This document shows, one piece after another, positions 44,961 to 55,337 of a stretch of 64,000 nucleotides of DNA (its first letter is position 1; the number at the start of each line of letters is the position of its first letter). The DNA lies in NCBI GenBank assembly GCA_922989275.2, contig OV277861.1, positions 22,474,479-22,538,478 of the forward strand, written 5' to 3'. This DNA comes from Gari tellinella (lineage: Eukaryota; Mollusca; Bivalvia; Cardiida; Psammobiidae). A program made the position numbers and the translations under genes. The notes under the pieces were generated by a model, which had not been told where the DNA came from, did no database searches, and saw only the letters and a program-made list of their open reading frames with translations.

Positions 44961-45269
44961 TATAAAGGATAAACTTTAACCAGAATTTGTATGCAAGTAT
45001 TGAAATGAAACAAAATTGACAGACTATATGCTGGTAACAGTTTAATGAAAGACGATAGTTATGTAATGGACAATCACTTTCCGTAGAATTACATAATATC
45101 TAAAAGATTATTTGATATGTTTTGCAAAATAATGACAGAATAAATAGATTCTAAGATTTAGTGCAAGCAAATTATTGCAGACAGAAACAGCATCTCGCTG
45201 TACATGTTAAAGCTCAACATCGGAATCACCGAAACTTAAACAAGATGTTTCATGTAAGCGGCCACATAA

Positions 45270-45510
45270 CCCTTTCACTCTCGATGACGCGTGAAAGCGC
45301 GGTTGCAAACAGTTTGGATCCTGATCAGACGCCGCGTAACGCGGCGTCTGGTCAGGATCCAAATCGTTTGACACTCGTTTTGAAATTTCTTCAGTCATAC
45401 TGTCGTATTTTATAACTTTGAAACACCATTGCAGACAACAAAGTTGAAGCAGACGATAATGAAACGGTGAAGGGGTAAAAATCACCCGAATAATTTGATC
45501 ATGAAAGGGT
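45270..45510. repeat. Family A MITE
   Basis: Starts CCCTTTCACTCTCGATGACG, ends GATCATGAAAGGG then TTAA. Core CAAACAGTTTGGATCCTGAT with a perfect tip at 45306-45370. Confidence 0.8.
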
Positions 45511-45638
45511 TAAAATACACAATAATTATAATTCGCGAATGCTTGTGACAGCTAAATGCAGAATTCAAACAAAGCAGACAGCAGGAACTTTGGCATACAT
45601 TCATTAATTGCCTGTTTGTTTAGGAGATATGTAACCTA

Positions 45639-45884
45639 CAGTGGAGAAAACGTTATTCTTTCCCAATAAACGCGTTTGCGCTAAAACTATTATTTCTATT
45701 GCAAACAATTTGGAGCCAGATCAGACGCCGGGTAACCCGGCGTCTGATCAGGCTCCAAACTGTATGCCACCAAGATAAACATGAATTATCAGAAATATCA
45801 AAAAGTTGCACTTTTCAACGTTTTAGTGTTTTGCGTTTGCGTTTCGTTTCGTTTAAACAGGAAAGAATAACAGATTCTCCACTG
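45639..45884. repeat. Family G MITE (TA flanks)
   Basis: Ends CAGTGGAGAAAACGTTATTC and AACAGATTCTCCACTG; core CAAACAATTTGGAGCCAGAT with a CGCCGGGTAACCCGGCG tip. Confidence 0.88.
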
Positions 45885-45889
45885 TAATA

Positions 45890-46136
45890 CAGTGGAGAAT
45901 GTGTTATTTTTTCCCAATAAACGCGTTTACGCTAAAACTATTATTTCTTATGCAAACAGTTTGGAGCCAGATCAGACGCCGGGTAACCCGGCGTCTGATC
46001 AGGCTCCAAACTGTTTATCACCAAGATAAACATGAATTATCAGAATTGTCCAAAAGTTGTTCTTTTCTTTTCTTTTAGTGCTTTGCGTTTGCGTACGTTT
46101 GCGTTTAAACGGGAAAGAATAACAGATTCTCCACTG
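45890..46136. repeat. Family G MITE, tandem neighbour
   Basis: Same orientation as the preceding copy and separated from it by only 5 bp (TAATA). Core and ends intact. Confidence 0.88.
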
Positions 46137-46165
46137 TACATGCTGTGGGTGAATAATTGCAATTA

Positions 46166-46519
46166 CAGTGAACCCTCTCTACAACGACAACCAATGGGAG
46201 ACACAAATGTGCGTTGTTCGGAGGGAGTCGTTATAGGGAGGGAAACTAGTTTACATTTACAAACAGCTTGAATTCAGATCAGATGCCGCGTAACGCGGCG
46301 TCTGATCTGGATTCAAGCTGTTTGTCACTCGTCATTAAGTTTTTCCTGTCAAAATCTACATTATGTAACTTGGAGTAAAACAGCAGACGACAACTTTAAG
46401 CAGACGATATTGCAGACGTGATAAGGTTGGACATAATTGTCATGTTTGGGGAAAAACAGCAAGAGTCGTTGTGAGGAGGGAATCGTTGTTCAGAGGGCCG
46501 TTGTAGAGAGGGAGCACTG
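46166..46519. repeat. Family H MITE (TA flanks)
   Basis: Ends CAGTGAACCCTCTCTACAAC and GTAGAGAGGGAGCACTG. Core CAAACAGCTTGAATTCAGAT at 46259-46325 with a perfect tip. Confidence 0.88.
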
Positions 46520-46805
46520 TAGTTTGTATCCAACTGAGACTCGGCATTTCATCTGGATCCTAACTGTTTGACATTCTCATGATATTTTCTAAATGTCTAT
46601 TTTTATCATCTTTGATAATTGTTGCCAACGACACAGTTTGCAGATGGTTACATTTTGCGAGCTGAAGTATAAGATCCTGAAACCAAAATAGCATTTAAAA
46701 CTAAGTCAGGATAAAAGGCAGCAATTTTTTGTGGAACTGGTTTTCACGAACTAGTGCGTTACGTGTATGTAAAAGCTCCTGACGTCAATCTAAAATACAG
46801 TTTAA

Positions 46806-47738
46806 GGGTGTATGAAAGTCACGAATTTGGATTTTTTCAAAGTATATGAAAACACTCTATGATGGTTTTGTATTGAAGAGCTATTTCAGATGAATGGAAA
46901 AAAAGAAAAAGTGTCCTTTTTGATGAACAATATTTGGCTCTACGGCCATGTATAATTTACTCCACCCACTCTTTTTTGTTGTCCTTTTCAAACAGCCTGC
47001 GTCAATAAAATCCATTTCAAATGAAACAAATATGAAAATTTGGTTGTGTGTTTTTTTTCCTATCTATGGTAGTATTTCTTCATACAACAAATAATTTAAG
47101 AGAAAACAGGCACCAAATGTGACATTTATAAAGCTCTAAATATCATCGATATGGTACTTTTTGTAAATTTTATAAAGGGATATAACTCTTTTTACTTTAA
47201 TAACTCAAAATGTTAAACACTGACCTTTCCATTTCTGTTCATATTTTGAACTGCCTTAGCGTAGGATTTCCTCTGGTAGAATATAAGAAAAAGTTTAATA
47301 CTAGAACTATTTCATTTTCAAACTTTTTTTACTTTTTTTAATAAAAGAAAAAAATCTAATAAAATCATGCCCTATGAAAAGCATTATTTTGATATTCAAG
47401 GATCCATATTGTTCAAACCTGGTGCCTGCTTTGTCTAAATTTGGTTTCTATATGTGAAAATACCACCATAGACATGAAATAAATAAAGAAAATCCAAATT
47501 ACCATGTTTGTTTTGTTTTGAACTAGAATTTACTGGAGCTTGTACTCTGAATGGGTAAAATTTGAAAAAAAATCCAAATTTGACAAACCTTTTTCAAATC
47601 GCTGTAGCTAAAAAAAAGGACAGCACCATATATATATTTTTTTCATTTTTTCATTCATCATAAACAGCTCTCCCATAAAATCAATCATAGAAAAAAGTTA
47701 AATACTTTGAAAAAAACGCTGATGGGTTTGATACACCC
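46806..47738. repeat. Family L element, 933 bp
   Basis: TTAA at 46802-46805 on the left; the right flank is TTTA. Ends GGGTGTATGAAAGTC and GGGTTTGATACACCC. It is related over its whole length to 58074-59014 in the opposite orientation. No open frame survives, so it looks non-autonomous. Confidence 0.8.
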
Positions 47739-47777
47739 TTTATTCTTTGCTGGAATTTGTAAACATTTTAACCAGGT

Positions 47778-47905
47778 GTTAGACTTAAGAAATAATCTAT
47801 GTTCTACCGTTGTGAGTGGTCAATTCCTGCGCACCACAACGACCGACCGTTGTAAAATACAGTTTCACAACGGTAGAACATAGATTATTTCGATTCTAAC
47901 ATGAC
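47778..47905. repeat. Inverted repeat with 30-nt arms
   Basis: AAATAATCTATGTTCTACCG and its complement ending ATAGATTATTT flank a centre of about 60 bp that itself contains ACAACG repeats. Confidence 0.65.
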
Positions 47906-48351
47906 CAGATGTAAGGAAATTCCTTAGAAAGGAAATCAAATGTTCCATACTTATTTCCTCAGCGGATGAAGTTTTTCGACCGAATAACTTTTTCCGCGGC
48001 ATTACAAGAATCTAACACCCATAAGCAAATTTACAATTACCGATCCATAATCTGGCATAGAACAAACATTTCATCAAACAAGGCAGAATAATGAGAAAAT
48101 TACTGTAACGTTACTGGTTAAAAGTATATGGTCTTTACGGGCTATATGAATAACGAAAGAAATTTAAAAAACATAACGTATGAACGCACGTGGTCACGTC
48201 ATGTCATATAACCGTGGGAGGAGCGGGGTAGGGAAGAGCGTGGTATACCGTCTCAGGTATACCACGATAGACCTGTTCTTTGTTTATAGAGACGAATTCA
48301 CGTGTCATGTTAGAATAAGTGTTTGACCATCGAGTTACGGTTTCTCAATCC

Positions 48352-48583
48352 CATTCAATGTCGTGACGGTATCTGTCTTAAACAATTGTCTTCTGCTTTT
48401 CTTCCTATAAAAATCCATTTTTAGTATATATTTTGAAAATAAGTCTATATTGAAATATTTATTTAGAAATGAATGTTAAACAATTTGTTTCCTGATAAGA
48501 CGCCGCGTTAAGCGGTAACGCTTATCAGTATACAACTGTTTGCACATATTCATTGTACTCTGAGTAAGGCAATGGATGGGTTA
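48352..48583. repeat. Family E MITE, degenerate
   Basis: CATTCAATGTCGTGACGGTA to AAGGCAATGGATGGGTTAA; core CAATTTGTTTCCTGATAAGA with an unequal tip. Confidence 0.6.
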
Positions 48584-48719
48584 AGCTCAGTTGACTCGAA
48601 GATTTATCTTCAAAACAATTGAAAACGACACCGTAGAGGCAGACGATACTGTAACAGACGTAGGATTATGCAAATTCTGATTGTCGATCCCTTGAACGCT
48701 TCTATTAGAGCGACCGCGT

Positions 48720-49193
48720 AACCCCATACGCTGCCATGACGTCATCAGCGTTGAACAGTTGTTTTCTGCGCTTATTCCTAAAATTCTATTTTTAAGTAGA
48801 AATTTTGAATATAATAATATTGAAATATTTATATTGAAATGAGTGACAAACAGTTTTGATCCTGATAAGCGGCATTTTATCAGTATCCAACTGGTTGCAA
48901 AAAATCATTGTACATGTACTACAGTGGAGAAAACGTTATTCTTTCCCGTTTAAACACAAACGTACGCAAACGCATTGCACTAAAACACAGAAAAGGACAA
49001 CTTATCGACAATTTTGACTATTCATGTTGATCTGAGAGGCAAACAGTTTGGAGCCTGATCAGACGCCGGGTTACCCGGCGTCTGATCTGACTCCAAACTG
49101 TTTGCAATGGAAGTAATATATTTCGAGTAAACGCGTTTATTGGGAAAGAATAACGTTTTCTCCACTGTAAGTGTAAGACAGTGAAGGGGTTTA
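48720..49193. repeat. Family E MITE with a nested family G copy
   Basis: Starts ACCCCATACGCTGCCATGAC and ends AGACAGTGAAGGGGTTTAA; a family G element interrupts it at 48922-49167. Confidence 0.75.
48922..49167. repeat. Family G MITE nested in family E
   Basis: Ends CAGTGGAGAAAACGTTATTC and GAATAACGTTTTCTCCACTG. Core CAAACAGTTTGGAGCCTGAT and a CGCCGGGTTACCCGGCG tip. Flanks TACTA / TAAGT are consistent with TA insertion. Confidence 0.85.
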
Positions 49194-49374
49194 ACTAACT
49201 TGACCTGAAAAATGAACTTTTAAAAGAGTTGCAGAAGACAATTGAAAAACAGATAATATTATAATAATTATATTATAATTAGGCCAATTCTGATTGTCGA
49301 TCCCTTGACCGCTTTTGTTAAGAGTGACACTTTTCAAAACACTATTTTGACTTAAATCACAGGTCTTTACACTC

Positions 49375-49470
49375 AGGCAGCAGTGTTAATTGTCGTCTCA
49401 GTGTTGACAGGCATCACTTTTTTCTTCCAACATATCAAATACTTCCTGAAGTTGTACTAATACCGAGACC
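49375..49470 (-). pseudogene. Duplicate of the receptor gene's 3' end
   Basis: About 90 bp match the last coding bases of the receptor at 49840-49930 (for example CAGTGTTAATTGTCGTCTCA and CATATCAAATACTTCCTGAA), ending at the same GAAGTTGTACT. It has a handful of substitutions and no other receptor sequence beside it. The family E sequences upstream of both copies are also alike, so the duplicated block is about 400 bp. Confidence 0.75.
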
Positions 49471-49567
49471 AGATGATATTGCAAGAGCTGACGATATTGT
49501 AACAGACATATGATTATGCAACTTCTGGTTGCCGATCTCGTGAACGCTTCTATAGAGAGCGGCAGCG

Positions 49568-49783
49568 TAACCCCTTCACTGGCATGACGTCATAAGCGTT
49601 GAACAATTGTCATCAGATCTTATATTTCAAATTTAAATTTTAGGTTTTTTTGACTAGGAAAAATTGAAATGAGTGACAAACAGTTTGGATCCTGATCAGA
49701 CGCCGCATCACACGGTGCCTGATTAGGATCCAAACTGTTTTCAAATAGTCATTGTACTCGGGAAAAGGCAGATAAGGGTTTTA
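49568..49783. repeat. Family E MITE
   Basis: CCCCTTCACTGGCATGACGT to GGGAAAAGGCAGATAAGGGT; core CAAACAGTTTGGATCCTGAT at 49677-49741. It lies directly downstream of the receptor stop codon. Confidence 0.75.
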
Positions 49784-49837
49784 CACAAGTTTGCCTGTAA
49801 ATGAGTTTCATATCCATGACGTCACATGTCTGTACAT

Positions 49838-51025
49838 TCAGGCGGCAGTGTTAATTGTCGTCTCAGTGTTAACAGGCATCACGTGTTTCTTCCAACATAT
49901 CAAATACTTCCTGAAGTTGTACTTATACCTTGAGCTGTTCAGTGCGTATAGAAATGGATTAATGGCCGATTTGGACCATAGTAGCCAGTTCAGAGATTCG
50001 TAACCACTCAGATTAATGCAATCATCTGTGCAAAATGAGACGATTATAGTTGTGATCGTGTATGGTGCCCAGCATACAAGAAACAAGCCGACCAGCATAG
50101 CCAGGAACCGCGCCGCTCGATAATCTCGTCTCAGACGAGAGTTCATTTTCTTTAATGCTTTCTGTTGAATAACGATATTATGATCTACACTTCCATTTGA
50201 TAGGGGTTTTCCAGGCGAGTTACATTCAAAACGAATCTTATGTTGAGTTTTGGTATCACCATTCTGTTCAGGTATATTTTCTACATTACGTTTTGCTAAA
50301 GAACTGTTTGTTGATGAAGGCTTGAGCCTTTCTGGGACTGGTTGAATGTCCACACTACATTTTAAACGTTTGTTTATCTTGAAATATATTAGACTGTTTA
50401 AAATAGCTAAACATGTAACTGGGAGAACAAATTCGATAATGGCCGTCGTTGTCGTGTACTGGAAATTATTAGCGAATTCAACGTCACAATCCATATCTTC
50501 CACAGTAGAATATCCACTAACATGATCCCAGCCTATTATGAAAGGACTATACACCATGAACGATAATATCCATGATACCAAAATAGCTATAGAAGCTTTA
50601 GTAATGGTCACCTTTGACGTATAATACGGACCGTAAGTTATTAACTGTAGTCGGTCAACACTAAGCAGCAGCGTCATAAGAACACTTTCCAAACAGATGG
50701 TGAAGTCGACAACAAGCCAGAACTTACAGAAGTGATAACCGAACACCCAGACGAACTCCTTACACGTGTAGACGGCGTAGAAGGGCATGCTGATGCATCC
50801 AATGAGAAGATCAGTGATAGCGAGGTTGAAGATGTACGTATCGTAGACGGTATGCAAGCGCTTGTCATTGATATAAGCAGTAATTGTGATAATATTTCCA
50901 GTCACGGCAAGAAGAATGAGAATGCCTATTCCAATAGCAGTCAATGCCTGCACAGTTGGCGTCATCGGTATAAAGTCTTCATCACCGTCATCATCATCAT
51001 AGCTCTCATAATCGTCCGTACCCAT
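49838..51025 (-). CDS. Class A amine receptor, histamine H3/H4-like
   Basis: A single open exon encodes 395 residues with seven hydrophobic segments. In order: an acidic N-terminus (YESYDDDDGDEDF); TM1 with GN at 43-44; LAITD with Asp72 (2.50); Cys100 and Cys180 for the extracellular disulphide; Asp107 (3.32), the amine anchor; DRL in place of DRY at 124-126; Glu198 (5.46) four residues before Pro202 (5.50); CWAPY at 318-322; Trp347 and Trp350 in TM7 and NPFLY at 356-360. Glu at 5.46 with Asp 3.32 is the known histamine-binding pair of H3/H4 receptors, so a histamine-type ligand and Gi coupling are reasonable inferences. The long third loop (about 220-300) ends with RDYRAARFLAML. The in-frame ATG at 51097 was not used because the bases before 51025 belong to MITE sequence; a possible acceptor (TATCACGCAG) lies just upstream of the chosen start. 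Confidence 0.85.
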   Translation of the reverse strand: MGTDDYESYDDDDGDEDFIPMTPTVQALTAIGIGILILLAVTGNIITITAYINDKRLHTVYDTYIFNLAITDLLIGCISMPFYAVYTCKEFVWVFGYHFCKFWLVVDFTICLESVLMTLLLSVDRLQLITYGPYYTSKVTITKASIAILVSWILSFMVYSPFIIGWDHVSGYSTVEDMDCDVEFANNFQYTTTTAIIEFVLPVTCLAILNSLIYFKINKRLKCSVDIQPVPERLKPSSTNSSLAKRNVENIPEQNGDTKTQHKIRFECNSPGKPLSNGSVDHNIVIQQKALKKMNSRLRRDYRAARFLAMLVGLFLVCWAPYTITTIIVSFCTDDCINLSGYESLNWLLWSKSAINPFLYALNSSRYKYNFRKYLICWKKHVMPVNTETTINTAA

Positions 51026-51059
51026 TGTGTTCACTGCGTGATACAGTGGAAAAGACGTT

Positions 51060-51312
51060 ATACTTAACCGCTTAACATTTTTCCTGTAAAAACGCATTTA
51101 CCCATTTAAGTTATTCCTCCACTGAAGAAAATTGTTCCAATTTACACAGTCATGAACATGTACCAAAAATAAATTCTATTTCCTAGCAGATGGTAGCTTA
51201 AAGTAGATTGAAAGTAAAGCAGAATGCGCCTTAAGGCGCATTCTGCCTTACTTTCAATGTGGTTAAAGTGGTCATATGTCTTCAAAACTAGAAGCAGGCT
51301 ATGTGTTAAAAG
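51060..51312. repeat. Family B MITE abutting the receptor start
   Basis: Contains GCAGAATGCGCCTTAAGGCG and complement at 51215-51265, TTCCTCCACTGAAGAAAAT on the left and AGAAGCAGGCTATGTGTTAA on the right. A lone family G end (CAGTGGAAAAGACGTTA) precedes it at 51044. Confidence 0.7.
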
Positions 51313-51679
51313 TTACGAATTGAACGCAAACACGATGTAATAAATGTAAAGAATAGAATTATTTTGAGAAATGTTAAGCCTGTTTTTTTTAAAAAGAAAA
51401 TAAATATGTGTGTCGAATATCCCGGAACCTGGTCAGACGCCGAGTTACTCTACGTTTGATCAGGCTCCGGGCTGTTGAGGAAGGTCATAATTCCGTCACC
51501 ACAAATGCGTTAATATGAAGTATAGCGTCTTACCCTGTATTACATGTACCGACATTAATTCAGCACTGATTTTACCTACAACCCATGCTATAAAGTACCC
51601 GGTACTCATATTATCAAGTACTGTATAACACCTAGTAAATTATGCTTCACATGATAAACCTTTATCCAACTAAACGCTA

Positions 51680-51925
51680 CAGTGGAAAATACGTTAGGCT
51701 TTCCCGCAAACGAAACGCAAACGCACTGCACTAAACGATAGAAAATGACTATTGGAAATTAAATAGAATTGCTATTTATTCATTTTAATTTCAGTGGCAA
51801 ACAGGTTTAAACCTGATCAGACACCAGCTTACTAGGCATCTGATCTATCTCCAAACTATATGCAATTGAGGTAATAGTTTTAGCGTAAATGCGTTTATTA
51901 GGAAAGAATAACGTTTTCTCCACTG
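51680..51925. repeat. Family G MITE (TA flanks)
   Basis: Ends CAGTGGAAAATACGTTAGGC and AACGTTTTCTCCACTG; core diverged (CAAACAGGTTTAAACCTGAT) with tip ACCAGCTTACTAGGC. Confidence 0.8.
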
Positions 51926-52032
51926 TAGCTGCAAGCGGGCAAGATCCAGGTCAGACGACGAGTAACTAAGAATATCATCAGGATTCAAACTGTTTTACAC
52001 TCGTTCTGATGAACTATTAGAAATAATGAATA

Positions 52033-52239
52033 CAGTTAAACCTTTCTATTACGACAACTATAAAGAAGGCTAATTGACTTCATTAAAGACAGATTCCAGC
52101 TTAAAGCAAGGTGAACGTAAAACAGAAAACTCCTGAAGGAGTTTGAAATCTGATTTACGTCCACCTTGATTTAAGATATCGCCTGTTTTAACACCTGATA
52201 CTTAACACAATTAAGTGGTCGTAATAGAGAGGGTTTACT
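52033..52239. repeat. Family F MITE, degenerate
   Basis: CAGTTAAACCTTTCTATTAC to GTAATAGAGAGGGTTTACTT; centre AACTCCTGAAGGAGTTTG. Confidence 0.7.
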
Positions 52240-52329
52240 TTACTTGTCTTCGAGTTTGATTTTTTCACAAACGACAAGTTTAAAGCAGACGGCAAAAAAC
52301 GGTTTAATGGTATAGTCATATATTTCTAA

Positions 52330-52365
52330 TATCCGCGTGCACATCCGCGTGCACATCCGCGTGTC
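52330..52365. repeat. 12-bp triplication
   Basis: ATCCGCGTGCAC occurs twice in tandem with a third partial copy (ATCCGCGTG). Confidence 0.85.
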
Positions 52366-52439
52366 AGATAAAGAACAGTCACTACATCCACATAAAAATA
52401 AGATTCAATGATAGTGTTTACAACGGGTGAAAGCTTAAT

Positions 52440-53090
52440 GCAAATAAATACGAAAGAAGACTCAAGCAGGAAACGCAACACAAACGAATACACCCATCTC
52501 TAAAGCAGAACACACACACAGCCATACCATAACAAACACACACACATACACACACACACACACGCAATCCCACACACCAAACAGAAAACAATACGCAAGA
52601 CAAACATAAAGCAAAGTGAACATAGGAGCCCGCCTTGGTACGGTCAGCAGCAATCAATAATTAATTATAAATTAACCATTAACAACCACTGGGGGGTTAA
52701 ACCTGGGTTTAAGGGCGCCCAACCTCACCCTTATCTCCTATATTCACCTATAAAGACGAACAGTGTACATAAAATATAAACCCTGTTCCAAAACCTTACA
52801 ATCAAAAAGACCGCCAGCACAGTAAGTAAATACATGTAAAACATCTAACAAAATTCTCTGACAGGATTATTAGTAACATGGGAAAGAATTAAACATTCAA
52901 GCCCGTGTTAAAAATAACCCACTATGGCAACGGTCAAATTGTACTCAAGCGAATAGTCTGTAGTCACGAGTAACTGTAAGACATGGGAGGGTTTAGGGTA
53001 CGACAGAGAGGGAGAGAAAAACCAAAGCACGAAAATCCGAAATAACTCTCCCGGTTAAGGACGGTTTTAGAGATACATCATCATGTAGTG
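52440..53090 (-). mobile_element. Non-coding end of the retroelement
   Basis: Sequence between the CA repeat and the reverse-transcriptase relic, including GGGGGGTTAAACCTGGGTTT and AAGGGCGCCCAACCTC. Part of it (CTCAAGCAGGAAACG) recurs at 61417, indicating a dispersed repeat. Confidence 0.5.
52505..52565. repeat. (CA)n microsatellite
   Basis: Interrupted CACACA run, including ACACACACATACACACACAC. Confidence 0.9.
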
Positions 53091-54118
53091 CTAAGCCCTG
53101 TCTGTCGTCGCACAACCAAAGAGGAAAGCATAGTTATCAATTGTAGATTGATCGATAACCAAACGTGAAGTGCGCAGCAATATAGTTGGATCATAATCTT
53201 TTTTGAGGAAAAATCTAATACGTTTCACAAATAGGTTTTGAAAATGCATATGTCCAAGAATCTTACGAAGTCTGTAAATCACATCACCATAAAACTCCGG
53301 ATGTGAAATACCTTGCCGCAGAAAAGACTTTAAGTTACATTTATACTTGTTAATGAGAGGAAGATTTCTATAAAAGAATTTAGAAAATGTTTTACGAAGT
53401 TTATGAAATCTGTACCCCTGTTTAAGAAGCTTTTCAGTAATAGTTTTATTACGAATGTGGAAGTCCTCAACAGAGGTACAAGCCCTAGCAAAACGAATAA
53501 GTTGTGAAATTTAAACCCCGTAAGATGTAGAACGGGGAACATCGCCATCTAGATGAGGATAGTTTACAATACTAAAATCAAAATCATCTCGTTTATCGTA
53601 AATCTTAGAAGAAACAATTCCGTTATTTATTAAAAGATCCAAATCTAAAAATGGTGCCGATAAATTTGACTCGTTTGTTTTATTAAGGCGTAATTCTTTT
53701 GGGTAAATAAAAGGAAACAACGTATCAAAAAATGGGTTGTCTATATTAAAAATATCATCTAGATAGCGCGATGTGTTGTTAAAGGCTTCGATCATATCTG
53801 CCTGTGTATCAGGTTTTAGACTTAGCATAAAGTCCCTCTCATAACAGTACAAAAATAGGTCTGCGACAAGGGGCGCACAGTTTGTACCCATAGGGATACC
53901 AATCACTTGACGGTATATGGTACTCCCAAAACGTACATAAATATTATCCAGAAGAAATGATAGTGATTTACAGACATCGGTGCAAGTCCACATAGTGTAA
54001 TGCTTAACCGTGTCATTTGTAAAAAATGCACGATCAGTATTACACGCCAGAAATAGTTTCCTTTCTCTGGCAAAAGTCTTTTCAATAAGTTGTATAAGTT
54101 TAGCTTTTATTAAATTAT
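53090..54118 (-). pseudogene. Reverse-transcriptase relic (Penelope-like or related)
   Basis: The main open part (54118 to 53511) reads LIKAKLIQLIEKTFARERKL, then YRQVIGIPMGTNCAPLVADL, then RYLDDIFNIDNPFF, then APFLDLDLLINNG and KRDDFDFSIVNYPHLDGDVP. These match the RT palm: GIPMG-type motif B and YLDD motif C, followed by the C-terminal part. The frame breaks near 53520 after STSYGV; traces continue in another frame to about 53090. Upstream the gene is cut off by a family F remnant. The GTNCAPLVADLFL and YDKRDDF strings recall Penelope-like or similar invertebrate RTs; the clade is inferred. Not functional. Confidence 0.75.
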
Positions 54119-54121
54119 GAA

Positions 54122-54240
54122 GACCACAGTAAAAAAGTAGGCTCTTACAGGAGCTTTATGCTGTACTTTGACTTTTTTTAAGAACTCAAAATCAGACATT
54201 TTGAGTGGTCGTGATAAGGGTGAATTTACCGTATACAATT
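54122..54240. repeat. Family F variant
   Basis: CAGTAAAAAAGTAGGCTCTT, centre TACAGGAGCTTTATGCTGTA, right side GAGTGGTCGTGATAAGGGTG. It truncates the reverse-transcriptase relic. Confidence 0.5.
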
Positions 54241-55110
54241 AATTCTTAAATCTTTATCTAAAAACGTTTTCCTGGCTTTGTTTTCGTAAGCGCTTAACGC
54301 CAATGAGTAATTTCATGTGTATTCTTGCGGTTTATACTAAAGGAAATTTCTTTTTACTGTCACATTGCTTTAAGAAGTCACCTGCCTTAAGCCTTAAACA
54401 TATAATAGTTAACAAATTTAGCGGTCGTAAAAGAGATGCTTTACTGCACCTAAATAAGCAACAAAAAAGGCATGTTCCATGACAAAATGCTTTGTTGAGG
54501 CAAATTTATTTGGCACTATTTTTCTCCATTGCCTCCAGATTACCAAACTGTTTGCAATGGACATAACGCGTTTAGCGCAAACACGTTTATTGGGAAAGGC
54601 AACATCTTCTTCACGGTATAACCTGCGAGGCCTACTGAATTAAGAGTTCATGGATAACTTTAAGGTCCTCAACATGTCTATTGCCCAATTAGGAAGGATT
54701 ACTTCTGTTGACAATAACTTGACATTGTCCTACCTAACAATCTGATTTATGATAAATATCGATAAGTACTGTACATGTACATTTATGAGCTAAATCATGT
54801 ATGTCACAGTTAAATATACCCATACATCGCAAAATCCCATATTAACAAAGGAGAAACATATTCTTCAGTTTATTCGAAACAATATGTAAACAAAATGCTA
54901 AAAGATGTTTGCTTCTATGTAATACGCCCCTAATGAGATCGGATCTATGTCCGTCTATTGGTACACTACCCAGAGCGATCGGCTATTAACTGTACCAAAA
55001 GCCAACCTCGAGCGTCGTTCGGTACGAACGTCGGTTGATGAAAACGCTCCGTCGACGATGGAGTGGATTTAACTTCATTAATACAATTCCAATTAGATAA
55101 AATACACCGT
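54240..55110. other. No gene seen
   Basis: Contains a decayed family F right half (about 54340-54450) and family G traces (AAACACGTTTATTGGGAAAG at 54580). The rest is unassigned. Confidence 0.4.
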
Positions 55111-55117
55111 CAAATAA

Positions 55118-55290
55118 GATCTCCTCCGTGGTTGAGTTGGTGAGTGTGTTGGCTCATATGTTAGGGCATATCTTGGGTCTGCCTTCTCCGCACGGGTTCG
55201 ATCCTGACCGAGCTCATATTGTTTTCTTTGAAAGGTATTTTTTAACATAAATCCCTTCCCTAAACTAATATTTACGTGTTTGTATAGGCG
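55118..55290 (+). repeat. tRNA-derived SINE, type 3
   Basis: A box TGGTTGAGTTGG (55129-55140) and B box GGTTCGATCC (55195-55204), followed by TGACCGAGCTCATATTG. The body differs from types 1 and 2. Confidence 0.6.
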
Positions 55291-55337
55291 ACTGATATTC
55301 AAACAGGCCAAATTTGTTTTTAATTTTAAGTCTTTAA

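Noticed and set aside
45699..46271. Plus-strand open frames of 62 and 79 codons repeated in similar form at 24567-24914 and 55621-55989
   Set aside because: They translate family G MITE sequence including its hairpin; similarity among them reflects the repeat, not a gene family.
50674..51067. Open frames overlapping the receptor on both strands
   Set aside because: Shadows of the receptor coding sequence in other frames.
51023..51097. Upstream in-frame ATG for the receptor (24 more residues)
   Set aside because: The extra residues are basic, derive from MITE sequence and would put a poor start before the acidic N-terminus; the ATG at 51025 is preferred.
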